A DNA stretch of 64,000 bases from Mycolicibacter sinensis (lineage in GTDB: Bacteria > Actinomycetota > Actinomycetes > Mycobacteriales > Mycobacteriaceae), in NCBI RefSeq assembly GCF_001667375.1, contig NZ_LZIN01000033.1, forward strand, positions 62,001 through 126,000. The letters are read 5' to 3'. The notes beneath the pieces were generated by a model, which had not been told where the DNA came from, did no database searches, and saw only the letters and a program-made list of their open reading frames with translations. Shown in pieces: positions 18,609-26,322 of this stretch. Made by a program: the position numbers and the translations under genes. Positions within the stretch are counted from its first letter, which is position 1; each line of letters opens with the position of its first letter.

Positions 18609-20291
18609 TCATCGGGAGGCCGGCTTCGGCACGGCGAGTTCGGCCAGGGCAGCCGAAAACAACTCGTCCATCCGCGGGCTCAACTCGGCCAGTGTCATGG
18701 CGCTGGCATGGCTGACAGAGCCGAAGACCTCCCGGCCGGCCTCCGCGGCTCCGATGGTAAGGCAGAGGCAGGCAACGCCGTCCGCGCGGAGTTCCTCAAT
18801 GGCCTTGCCGACATCGGCTTCGGCGTAACGCCCTTCGTACCCGACGTCGTAGGGGAAACCATCCGACAGGACCAGCAGCAGACGATTCGGAGTGCCCGCC
18901 TCCGCCTTGAGAATCTCGGCGGCGCCCCGGATTCCAGCGCCGAGCCGGGTGTAGCCCGACGGTTGAAGTTGGTTCAGTCGGGCTCGCCCGACGGCGCCGA
19001 AACGTTGTTCGAACGTCTTGATCGCCGGCAGCTGAACCGAGTGCCGACCCTGCGACTTAAACGCGTAGACGGCCACCCGATCGCCGAGCTCTTCGAGCGT
19101 CGCGGCCAGGGTTGCCGCCGCCCTTCGCTGATGGTCGTGTACCGCAAAGCCATCCGGATCAGTATCGGTTACCGACCCGGAGGCATCCAGCAGGATCAGC
19201 ACGCCGAGATTACGCGCCAGCTTGCGCCGTTCGGTGTAGACGTCTTCCGGTGGCGAATAGCCCGATCGCAGGTCGACGACCAACTCGATGAGCGCCTCGA
19301 GGTCCAGCTCGTCCCCGTCTGAGCGGCGGCGTAATGCCTTGGGTCCCAAGCCGACGCGCGACAGACGTCGTCGAAGCACATCGTCGTGGATCACACCGGC
19401 TTCCGAGGTGTCTACGTCAGCAGTGAACGGGAAATCGAACACCCGGCACCAGTCGTGCCGGTAGGTGTTGTTGAAGACATCCCACTCGGGATACCAGGCG
19501 CCGCCGACGCCCACCGTTGCGGCGGGCCGCTCGTCGGTGAATCGGATCCGCTTGGGCAGTCCCCGGGCGTTCGCTCCGCCCGGCTGCGTCCGCCGCAGCG
19601 AGCGCACCGGCAGTTCCCCGCCAGAGTTGCTGTCCCCGGCCGAACGCGAGCCGCCGAGCAGCTTTCGCAGAAACTCGGAGAACGCTTGCGAATTGAAGAC
19701 CGGATTGTCGAAGAGTTTGAGGATTCTGCTTTCGCCCGACCCGTCACCGTCCCCGTCGTCATCGTCGGGCGCCTCGGTGACGTTGAGTGCCGAGCGTAGG
19801 TCCGCATCGGTGGCCCGCCCGCCGGCGGCAGAGCGGGAGGCCAACAGCCGAGAGGGTCTGATGACACCGAACCACTCCGGCGGATCCGCGACCTCCGCCC
19901 GGCCCTTGGCCGCCCGGAGTGATTCATCGGCAGACGCCGTACGCGGGCGCCCCCCGGAGCGAAGCGTCGCTGCCAGCGGAAGCCGGTCGGCGAGTTCGGC
20001 CAGCACCCGGTCGCCTTCGAGTGCCAGGTAGCGCCGCGCCACCGATGGGCGTGACCGGAGTGCTTTGACCAGCCGCGGATCCAGGCTGCGGGCGCCGAGC
20101 AGAGCGCCTTGGACCAGCAACTCGCGGCGCTGCTGCGCGCACCCGGCCCCCGCCGACACGAAGACGACACGGCCGTCGGTGTATGCGGGCTCGCCCGCCG
20201 GCGCCAACGAGACGCCGACCGTCCGGCCCGCCAGGTAGCCGGCGAGAAACCTGAGCCGGTCGGGGTTCTCGGGATCGTCGGAATCGGTCAC
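18609..20291 (-). CDS. VWA-domain protein, NorD/CobT-like
   Basis: The product is 560 residues. The C-terminal von Willebrand A domain has the metal-ion-dependent adhesion site ILLDASGSVTDTD and a later VLSDGFPYD. The N-terminal ~330 residues are family-specific. Such proteins pair with MoxR-type ATPases (NorQ/NorD, CbbQ/CbbO) to activate or insert cofactors into metalloenzymes. Its start overlaps the stop of the upstream ATPase gene by four bases (ATGA), which supports a working pair. The likely client here is one of the neighbouring iron oxygenases, but this is inference. Confidence 0.85.
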   Translation of the reverse strand: MTDSDDPENPDRLRFLAGYLAGRTVGVSLAPAGEPAYTDGRVVFVSAGAGCAQQRRELLVQGALLGARSLDPRLVKALRSRPSVARRYLALEGDRVLAELADRLPLAATLRSGGRPRTASADESLRAAKGRAEVADPPEWFGVIRPSRLLASRSAAGGRATDADLRSALNVTEAPDDDDGDGDGSGESRILKLFDNPVFNSQAFSEFLRKLLGGSRSAGDSNSGGELPVRSLRRTQPGGANARGLPKRIRFTDERPAATVGVGGAWYPEWDVFNNTYRHDWCRVFDFPFTADVDTSEAGVIHDDVLRRRLSRVGLGPKALRRRSDGDELDLEALIELVVDLRSGYSPPEDVYTERRKLARNLGVLILLDASGSVTDTDPDGFAVHDHQRRAAATLAATLEELGDRVAVYAFKSQGRHSVQLPAIKTFEQRFGAVGRARLNQLQPSGYTRLGAGIRGAAEILKAEAGTPNRLLLVLSDGFPYDVGYEGRYAEADVGKAIEELRADGVACLCLTIGAAEAGREVFGSVSHASAMTLAELSPRMDELFSAALAELAVPKPASR

Positions 20292-21106
20292 ATCGGGGGC
20301 AGCACAGCGTCGACGAGTTCACCGAGTGCGCGGATGACGTCGGCGTCGTCGGAGAGGACTTGGACGATGGCGGACCGGACGGCGCTGCGCAGGTTCAGGC
20401 CCTCGGCGACCAGGCCGCCGGCCAGGATCAGCATCCGGGTAGAGGCGCCTTCCCGCAGCGGTGAGCCGTCCAGGTTCCGGATGGCGTTGCCGAGCGTGAC
20501 CAGCGCATGCGCGGTCTGCGCATCGATCCCGGCTTCGTGCGCAACGATCCCAACCTCGATCTCGGCCGGAGGGAAGCCGAGCTCGATGGCGACGAACCGC
20601 TGACGGGTCGACTCCTTGAGGTTCTTCAGCACGCTTTGGTACCCGGGATTGTAGGAGATCACCAGCTGAAACCCCGGCGCCGCAGGCACTGTCGTGCCGA
20701 GTCGATCGACCGGAAGCTCACGGCGGTGATCGGCCAGGGGATGGATCACCACGGTGGTGTCCTGGCGGGCCTCCACCACCTCGTCCAGGTAGAAGACGGC
20801 GCCTGCACGCACGGCGCGGGTCAACGGGCCGTCCACCCAGACCGTTTCCGAGCCTTTGAGCAGGAATCGGCCCACCAGATCAGCCGACGTCATGTCCTCG
20901 TGACCGGCGACGGTGATCAGGTCGCGGCCCAGCTGATGGGCCATGGCCTCCACGAACCGGGTCTTCCCGCATCCCGTGGGGCCCTTCAACAACACCGGCA
21001 GGCCGCGGCTCGCCGCGGCCCGAAAGACCTCGACCTCATCGCCGACTCCGCGGTAAAACGGTGCTCCGGAAGGACGTTCAATGGTCGTGCACTGGCTGTT
21101 GGACAT
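20288..21106 (-). CDS. MoxR-type AAA+ ATPase, NorQ/CbbQ-like
   Basis: The product is 272 residues from ATG at 21106. Walker A is GPTGCGKT and Walker B is AVFYLDEV; VISYNPGYQ lies in the sensor region. The CbbQ/NirQ/NorQ group remodels enzymes together with a VWA partner. The gene lies seven bases after the AveC-like gene and overlaps the VWA gene, forming a three-gene operon on the minus strand. A longer frame reaching 21157 would overlap the upstream gene and is not favoured. Confidence 0.9.
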   Translation of the reverse strand: MSNSQCTTIERPSGAPFYRGVGDEVEVFRAAASRGLPVLLKGPTGCGKTRFVEAMAHQLGRDLITVAGHEDMTSADLVGRFLLKGSETVWVDGPLTRAVRAGAVFYLDEVVEARQDTTVVIHPLADHRRELPVDRLGTTVPAAPGFQLVISYNPGYQSVLKNLKESTRQRFVAIELGFPPAEIEVGIVAHEAGIDAQTAHALVTLGNAIRNLDGSPLREGASTRMLILAGGLVAEGLNLRSAVRSAIVQVLSDDADVIRALGELVDAVLPPM

Positions 21107-21113
21107 GATCTTT

Positions 21114-22256
21114 CTAGTTCCCGCGCTCGAAGGGCACGATCGGGGGCACCGAAACACCCTCGGGCATCACCAGTTCGCCGTCGACATTGATGTATCCGGA
21201 ACGATTGGTCGGTATCGGCAGGGCGGGATGCGGGCACGGCTTGTCGGTGCCGTCACCGCAGATGCCGCCGGTGAAGTAGGAGCGCTGCTGGTGGTCTTGC
21301 GGCCAGGGATCGGCGTGCAGGGCGATCCATTGCGCGGGTCCCATGTAGAAGGCGAAGAAACAAGCGCTGACCCCGGCGAAGATTGCCAGGAACCGGGTGA
21401 ACTGCTGCCTCGCGAATCCGCCCGGGACGTGATCGAGTCCGCGCTCGACGACGGTGCGGCCGCGATCATCGGTGAAGTAACGCAGACAGCACAGCGCCGC
21501 CTGCACGGCTCCCCACATCAGTCCCTCGTAGACCGGCCACTGGTAGTAGGTGTCGGCATTGATCGACACGGATCGGATGGCCCCGGGATAGGTGTACATG
21601 CCGATCGGGAGCAGGACCAAGCCCTCCATGACGAAGTCGAAGACGAACGCGATCGCATAGGTGACGGCGATCAGGCGCAGATTGCTGATGCCCGGCCAGC
21701 GCGCCTTGATCTTGCGCATCACCGCGCATCCGACGATGGTGATCAGCAGCACCCCGTAGGCGTATCCCGGCACGTTCGTCAGTAGCGGCTCGGCGACCTG
21801 GCGACCCGGTTCCTCGGGGGACACCCATCCCGGAATGTGCGACGTCCACGAACCCCGGTTGAACAGCCAGGTGTTGTAGGTGCACCAGGTGTTGAAGTAA
21901 TTGAGCAGCGGATCCTGGAAAAACATCAGGCCCATCGATGCAAACAGCATGCCGTCCAGCGTGATTCGCCGCTCGCGGCGCCAGGGCCGGATGAAGAACC
22001 ACCAGATGGCGAACGGCAGGCCGACCCACAAAACGACGGCGTTGGCCATCAGGGGCACCTTCATGTACATCGGCGGATCGTTCGGCCCTACCGGGACGCG
22101 TTCGAAGAACGGTCCGGTGATCCACCGCGCCCAGACATACAGCTGCAGCGCCAGCAGCATCCCGCCGGCGGCGGCCCAGATCCGGACGCCGCCCCGGGGG
22201 CCGGAGGATTTCGGCTCGGCGACAACGTTCTTTCGACTCGACACGCCGCTACTCAT
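21114..22256 (-). CDS. AveC-like (spirocyclase-family) integral membrane protein
   Basis: The product is 380 residues with about seven hydrophobic segments, for example MLLALQLYVWARWITG, NAVVLWVGLPFAIWWFFIRP and LRLIAVTYAIAFVFDFVMEG. The pattern with GMLFASMGLMFFQDPLLNY matches proteins annotated as spirocyclase AveC family, named for the avermectin enzyme but common in mycobacteria with no proven role there. AAAGGGA precedes the ATG. It is first in an operon with the NorQ/NorD pair, driven by a well-formed promoter, and divergent from a TetR gene. Confidence 0.75.
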   Translation of the reverse strand: MSSGVSSRKNVVAEPKSSGPRGGVRIWAAAGGMLLALQLYVWARWITGPFFERVPVGPNDPPMYMKVPLMANAVVLWVGLPFAIWWFFIRPWRRERRITLDGMLFASMGLMFFQDPLLNYFNTWCTYNTWLFNRGSWTSHIPGWVSPEEPGRQVAEPLLTNVPGYAYGVLLITIVGCAVMRKIKARWPGISNLRLIAVTYAIAFVFDFVMEGLVLLPIGMYTYPGAIRSVSINADTYYQWPVYEGLMWGAVQAALCCLRYFTDDRGRTVVERGLDHVPGGFARQQFTRFLAIFAGVSACFFAFYMGPAQWIALHADPWPQDHQQRSYFTGGICGDGTDKPCPHPALPIPTNRSGYINVDGELVMPEGVSVPPIVPFERGN

Positions 22257-22291
22257 GATGCAGTCCCTTTCCGGCTGGCGCAGTTCGCCAG

Positions 22292-22320
22292 AATATACTC
22301 ACTGGTATCTCAGTTGCCAA
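22292..22320 (-). promoter_or_regulatory. Sigma-A-type promoter of the AveC-NorQ-NorD operon
   Basis: On the minus strand TTGGCA (22320-22315), a 17-base spacer and TATATT (22297-22292) form a near-consensus promoter. The start codon at 22256 follows about 35 bases later. Confidence 0.7.
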
Positions 22321-22332
22321 GGGGTATCGCAG
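22304..22332. promoter_or_regulatory. 10-bp direct repeats, candidate TetR operator
   Basis: GGTATCTCAG (22304-22313) and GGTATCGCAG (22323-22332) differ at one base and are 19 bases apart, about two helical turns. The first copy lies in the spacer of the AveC promoter and the second just upstream of the TetR -10. ACTG...CAGT around 22301-22314 adds partial dyad symmetry. Confidence 0.4.
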
Positions 22333-22341
22333 ATTCTGTGG

Positions 22342-22347
22342 GATAAT
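22342..22347 (+). promoter_or_regulatory. -10 element (GATAAT) for a leaderless TetR gene
   Basis: GATAAT is followed by seven bases and then the ATG at 22355, and there is no ribosome binding site. This is the expected spacing for transcription starting at the initiation codon. Confidence 0.5.
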
Positions 22348-22354
22348 CTTGGTC

Positions 22355-22957
22355 ATGGTGGAGCGGTGGACTCGGGAGCGCAGGCTGGCGCACACCCGTT
22401 CGCTGTTGCTGGACGCCGCCGAGGAAGTGTTCGCCGAAAAGGGCTTCAATACGGCGACTCTCGATGACATTGCCCAAGCCGCCGGCTACACCAAGGGTGC
22501 CATCTACAAGCACTTCGCCGGCAAGGAGGAGCTCTTTCTGGCTGTCAGCGACCGGTATTGGCGGCGCTATTTCGACAACTTCGCCGACGTGATGGCGAAC
22601 GCGAGTCAGGTCGGGGCGCGGGAATTGGACGACATCGCGGAGCGGTGGCGGCAGCTGAGCCTGGACCATGGCGCCGAGCACGCCGCGCTCGGGCATGAGT
22701 TCGCGCTGTATCTACTGCGCAACCCCGAGGCCCGCGAGCGGGTCGCCGGCAAGCGGGCCGAGGTCGTCGAGCAGCTGGCGACGTTCATCGTCGCGGGCGT
22801 CGAACGGCTCGGCGGGACTCTGCTGATTCCGGCGCAGACGCTGGCCCAGGTACTGGTAGCCACCAGCGATTCCGCCGTGCTGGCCAGTCAGCTCGACGAC
22901 GTCGATCTCTACCGGCCGATCGTGGCGATGTACGTCTCGATGATCAAGCTGCCCTGA
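22355..22957 (+). CDS. TetR-family transcriptional regulator
   Basis: The product is 200 residues. The N-terminal helix-turn-helix reads TLDDIAQAAGYTKGAIYKHF, textbook TetR, preceded by LLLDAAEEVFAEKGF. The C-terminal ligand domain is not recognisable by family. It is divergent from the AveC-NorQ-NorD operon and lies upstream of the SDR/second oxygenase operon, so it may control either. A TTG start two codons earlier is possible, but the -10 spacing favours the ATG. Confidence 0.9.
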   Translation: MVERWTRERRLAHTRSLLLDAAEEVFAEKGFNTATLDDIAQAAGYTKGAIYKHFAGKEELFLAVSDRYWRRYFDNFADVMANASQVGARELDDIAERWRQLSLDHGAEHAALGHEFALYLLRNPEARERVAGKRAEVVEQLATFIVAGVERLGGTLLIPAQTLAQVLVATSDSAVLASQLDDVDLYRPIVAMYVSMIKLP

Positions 22958-23000
22958 GGCGATGTTCACAGCGCAGATCGCCAGCACTTGAGATCAATGA

Positions 23001-23017
23001 CAAGTACTTGATAATAT
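23001..23017 (+). promoter_or_regulatory. Palindromic operator candidate and -10 of the second oxygenase operon
   Basis: CAAGTACTTG (23001-23010) is a perfect 10-bp palindrome placed between a possible -35 (TTGAGA, 22988-22993) and the -10 TAATAT (23012-23017). The 14-mer CAAGTACTTGATAA recurs with two mismatches upstream of the first oxygenase operon on the opposite strand. The core CAAGnnCTTG resembles the known KstR2 consensus. A KstR2 link is speculative, because the nearby TetR does not look like KstR2. Confidence 0.5.
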
Positions 23018-23024
23018 TCTCGCG

Positions 23025-23072
23025 ATGTCGAGCTCGCGATCCGCCGAACGGCGCCGAAGGGGATGGGAATGA
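23025..23072 (+). CDS. Possible 15-residue leaderless upstream ORF
   Basis: ATG at 23025 lies seven bases after the -10 TAATAT, the right place for a leaderless start. It encodes MSSSRSAERRRRGWE and its TGA stop (23070-23072) overlaps the ATG of the SDR gene (23069) as ATGA. It would couple translation of the SDR to that of a short Arg-rich peptide. No homologue is known to me and no function is claimed. Confidence 0.45.
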   Translation: MSSSRSAERRRRGWE

Positions 23073-23827
23073 CCACAGTGGTGCCGCCGCGGGTCGCCGT
23101 GGTCACCGGCGGAGCCTCGGGCATGGGCGAGGCCACCTGTCACGAACTGGGCCGGCGTGGCTATCAGGTCGCTGTCCTGGACATCAACGACCATGCCGCA
23201 CAGCGGGTCTCCGACGACCTGCGCGGCGAGGGCGCGACGGCGCTGGGCATCGGAGTCGACGTCACCGACCGGGCCGCCGTCGACGACGCCTTCGCGAAGG
23301 TACGCAGCCAGCTGGGGCCGGTCGCCGCTCTGGTCACCAGCGCGGGCGTATTCGGCTACTCCGCCTTCGCCGAGATCACCCCCCAGGAGTGGGCGAGAAT
23401 CATCGACGTCAACCTCACCGGCACCTTCCACTGCTGCCAGGCCGCGCTGCCGGACATGGTCGACGCCGGCTGGGGACGCATCGTGATGATTTCCTCGTCG
23501 TCCGCCCAGCGCGGATCGCCGTTCGCCGCCCATTACGCGGCATCCAAGGGCGCGGTCATCACCTTGACCAAATCGCTGGCCCGCGAGTACGCCGCGCACG
23601 GCATCACGGTCAACAACATCCCGCCCTCGGGTATCGAGACACCCATGCAGCACCAATCGCAGGCAGCCGGCTACCTGCCGCCCAATGAGCAGATCGCCGC
23701 GAACATCCCGCTGGGCCGGCTGGGTAGCGGAGCCGACATCGCCGCGGCGGTTGGATTCCTGTGCTCGCAGGAAGCCGGTTTCATCACCGGTCAGGTGCTG
23801 GGCGTCAACGGCGGGTCAGTGATGTGA
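23069..23827 (+). CDS. Short-chain dehydrogenase/reductase
   Basis: The product is 252 residues. The cofactor loop is VTGGASGMGEA (TGxxxGxG), the catalytic Ser lies in ISSSSAQ, and Tyr and Lys lie in HYAASKG. VLDIND after the second strand suggests NAD(H) preference. The ATG at 23069 is preferred over one at 23063 because AAGGGG lies at a sensible distance. It heads the operon that includes the second Rieske oxygenase and probably oxidises an alcohol intermediate of the same pathway. Confidence 0.92.
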   Translation: MTTVVPPRVAVVTGGASGMGEATCHELGRRGYQVAVLDINDHAAQRVSDDLRGEGATALGIGVDVTDRAAVDDAFAKVRSQLGPVAALVTSAGVFGYSAFAEITPQEWARIIDVNLTGTFHCCQAALPDMVDAGWGRIVMISSSSAQRGSPFAAHYAASKGAVITLTKSLAREYAAHGITVNNIPPSGIETPMQHQSQAAGYLPPNEQIAANIPLGRLGSGADIAAAVGFLCSQEAGFITGQVLGVNGGSVM

Positions 23828-23869
23828 CACAGCGGATTTCGCCGGCACCAGGCAAACAGGGAGGCTCAG

Positions 23870-25084
23870 ATGCAACGATCCGGTAGGCCCGCGGAGGGTT
23901 CATGGACCGAGCACTACGATCTCGGCACCGGTCCGGTCTCGTTCGCCGATTCCACCTCGCGCGAGTTCTACGAGGTCGAGCGTGAGGCGGTGTTCAAGCG
24001 CGCCTGGCTCAACGTCGGCCGCGTCGAGGAGGCGCCCGACCACGGCAGCTACGCCACCAAGGAGATCGAAGCGGCCCGGGCATCGGTCATCCTGGTCCAC
24101 GCGGACCGGGGGATTCGCGCATTCCACAATGTCTGCCCGCGGTGCGGGACGAAGCTGGTCTGGGACGACTTCCCGGATCGCGAGACCGTCGGGCAATGTC
24201 AGGAGTTCACCTGCAAGCGCTGCCGCCGCAGCCACGGATTCGACGGAGCCGCCCCGGATCTCATCGGTGTGCACTGCGACATCTGGAACGGTTTCATCTT
24301 CATCAACTTCGCCGGCGAACCGCGGCAGGGCCTGCGCGACTTCCTCGGGCCGATGATCGCCGGTCTCGACGACTACCCGTTTCAGAAGCTGACCGAACGC
24401 TACGACTGGGTGGCCCACAACAACAGCAACTGGAAGATCTTCGCCGACGCCTTCCAGGAGTACTACCATGTGCCGGCGCTGCATTCGCAGCAGGTGCCCG
24501 CTGCCGTGCGGGTACCCGACGCCGGCTTCACCTGTGGTCATTTCCAGCTCGACGGGCCGCACCGGTTGGTGTCCACCGCCGGGCCGCCGCGCTGGCTGCT
24601 GCCGCCGGAGTACATGTACCCGATCGAGCGGGCCACCCGTAGTGGGCTGGTCGGGCCCTGGGAGACCCCCGACATCGGCGAGGTGCCGGCCGGGGTGAAT
24701 CCGGGCGGCATCGAACCGTGGGGGATCAGCAACTTCCAGATCTTCCCCAACACCGAGATCCTCATCTACGGCGGCTGGTACCTGCTGTATCGGTACTGGC
24801 CCACCTCGCACAACACCCACCGGTTCGAGGCCCACACCTATTTCCATCCGGCCCGCACCGTGCGCGAGCGCATCGAGCACGAGGTGGCCTCGGTGGTGCT
24901 CAAGGAGTTCGCCCTGCAGGACGCCGGCATGCTCGGCGGTACCCAAGCTGCGCTGGAGTACGGCATCGTCGACGATTTTCCCCTCAACGATCAGGAGATC
25001 CTGGTCCGGCACCTGCACAAGGTGGTCAACGACTGGGTGGATGACTACCGGAACGACCACGCCGGTGCGGGAGCGTCCCGATGA
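23870..25084 (+). CDS. Rieske-oxygenase-like alpha subunit with a Cys4 site in place of CxH/CxxH (copy 2)
   Basis: The product is 404 residues, starting after GGGAGG. It aligns along its length with copy 1, including the catalytic block NWKIFADAFQEYYHVPALH with both iron-binding His. The Rieske site differs: copy 1 has C-R-H and C-K-Y-H, while here the sequence is C89-P-R-C92 and C115-K-R-C118. The segment after it is 16 residues shorter. His122 in SHGF might still substitute for one ligand. The site may hold a ferredoxin-like [2Fe-2S], a rubredoxin-type iron or zinc. The frame is uninterrupted, so decay is unlikely. It overlaps the partner gene by four bases. Confidence 0.88.
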   Translation: MQRSGRPAEGSWTEHYDLGTGPVSFADSTSREFYEVEREAVFKRAWLNVGRVEEAPDHGSYATKEIEAARASVILVHADRGIRAFHNVCPRCGTKLVWDDFPDRETVGQCQEFTCKRCRRSHGFDGAAPDLIGVHCDIWNGFIFINFAGEPRQGLRDFLGPMIAGLDDYPFQKLTERYDWVAHNNSNWKIFADAFQEYYHVPALHSQQVPAAVRVPDAGFTCGHFQLDGPHRLVSTAGPPRWLLPPEYMYPIERATRSGLVGPWETPDIGEVPAGVNPGGIEPWGISNFQIFPNTEILIYGGWYLLYRYWPTSHNTHRFEAHTYFHPARTVRERIEHEVASVVLKEFALQDAGMLGGTQAALEYGIVDDFPLNDQEILVRHLHKVVNDWVDDYRNDHAGAGASR

Positions 25085-25416
25085 CCGCCAAGAGGCTGCC
25101 CAGCGCGTTCGCCGAACTGGAGAAGTTCGCCGAAATCTGGTGTCTGCCAACCGAGACCGAACGATTCAACCAGCGACTGGCCAGTACCATCCCGGAGTTG
25201 CGGGTCTTTTACGAGGCGTTCTTCCCGCGGTTGGAGGAAGCGATCGACTACTGCGACAAATTCGCGCTGGACGAGCTCCCCGAGGACGCGCTCAACCTGC
25301 TCCATCTGATCTATTCGCTGGTCATGGTGGCGATGGCGGTGGAAGTCATGGGCCAGCCCGCCCCCGTCGACGCCGCCGACGCGGTCATGATCCGCACCGG
25401 CTGGCCGGTTCCGTGA
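25081..25416 (+). CDS. Small helical partner protein of oxygenase 2, function unknown
   Basis: The product is 111 residues and begins at the ATGA overlap with the oxygenase stop. It is a paralogue of the protein at 16552, sharing the EIWCL-x-x-E-x-E-R start, AIDYCDKFALDELPEDALNL and the following HLIYS helix. It has no recognised domain. The repeated pairing of this protein with a Rieske-type alpha subunit, with overlapping or adjacent reading frames, suggests physical association. It is predicted to be helical and cytosolic. Confidence 0.8.
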   Translation: MTAKRLPSAFAELEKFAEIWCLPTETERFNQRLASTIPELRVFYEAFFPRLEEAIDYCDKFALDELPEDALNLLHLIYSLVMVAMAVEVMGQPAPVDAADAVMIRTGWPVP

Positions 25417-25450
25417 CCGCCGGAAATCCATCGCCGAAAGGATGCAGCCG

Positions 25451-26296
25451 ATGAGTCTGCTCACGGTCAACAAGCTCACCTCCTCCGTCGGCGCCGAGGT
25501 CGTCGGCGTCGACCCGCAACGGCTGGTCGACGATGATCAGCTCGCGGCCGCGGTGCTCGACGCACTGGAGGACAACGGGGTCCTGGTCTTCCGCGACCTG
25601 CAGCTGGGGCCCCGGGATCAGGTTGCGTTCGGCGGGCGGCTGGGCAGCGTCGACTTCTCCTCGGATGGCCATCACGAGGTCGCCGGCATCTATCCGATCA
25701 CGTTGAACACGGCGAAGAATTCGGCAGCGAGCTACCTGCGCGCCACCTTCGACTGGCATATCGACGGCTGCACGCCGACGGGGGACGAGTGCCCGCAGAA
25801 GGCCACCGTGCTCTCCGCGGTGCAGGTGGCCGAGCGGGGCGGCGAGACCGAGTTCGCCAGCTCCTACGCCGCCTACGAAATACTCACCGACGACGAGAAA
25901 CAGCGCTTCGGCACGCTGCGGGTGGTGCACTCGCTGGAAGCGTCCCAGCGCCGGGTCACACCCGATCCGACACCGGAAGAGCTGGCGAGGTGGCGGGCCC
26001 GGCCCACCCATGAACATCCCCTGGTGTGGACGCACCGCACCGGCCGAAAGTCGTTGGTGCTGGGCGCCTCCACCGACTACGTCGTCGGCATGGATCTCGA
26101 TGAGGGCCGCGCGCTGCTGGCCGAATTGCTGAGGCGCGCCACGGTGCCTGACAAGGTCTATCGGCACACGTGGTCGGTGGGCGACACCGTCATCTGGGAC
26201 AACCGAGGCGTGCTGCATCGCGCCGCCCCGTACGCCCCCGACTCGCCGCGTGAGATGCTGCGCACCACGGTGCTCGGCGACGAGCCGATTCAGTGA
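25451..26296 (+). CDS. TauD/TfdA-family 2-oxoglutarate-dependent dioxygenase (copy 1)
   Basis: The product is 281 residues. The facial triad is visible as WHIDG (HxD) and VLHRAAPY (His), and an Arg shortly after (MLRTTVLG) would bind 2-oxoglutarate. VGAEVVGVD near the start is typical of the family. It is similar to the gene at 58674 over the C-terminal half, for example THRTGRKSLVLG and YRHTWSVGD. It should hydroxylate an unactivated carbon. An ATG at 25442 is an alternative, but GAAAGG is too close to it. Confidence 0.9.
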   Translation: MSLLTVNKLTSSVGAEVVGVDPQRLVDDDQLAAAVLDALEDNGVLVFRDLQLGPRDQVAFGGRLGSVDFSSDGHHEVAGIYPITLNTAKNSAASYLRATFDWHIDGCTPTGDECPQKATVLSAVQVAERGGETEFASSYAAYEILTDDEKQRFGTLRVVHSLEASQRRVTPDPTPEELARWRARPTHEHPLVWTHRTGRKSLVLGASTDYVVGMDLDEGRALLAELLRRATVPDKVYRHTWSVGDTVIWDNRGVLHRAAPYAPDSPREMLRTTVLGDEPIQ

Positions 26297-26322
26297 CGGC
26301 CCAACCGCACGAAGGAGGCTCG

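Noticed and set aside
22355..22957. Assignment of the TetR gene as KstR2
   Set aside because: The helix-turn-helix region and C-terminal domain do not resemble KstR2 as I know it, even though a KstR2-like operator core lies nearby.
24134..24223. Compensated frameshift or sequencing error as the source of the CxxC pairs
   Set aside because: Shifting the frame locally does not recreate CxH or CxxH, and the flanking residues stay aligned with copy 1 in the same frame. Error is still possible in principle and is listed as a refuting test.
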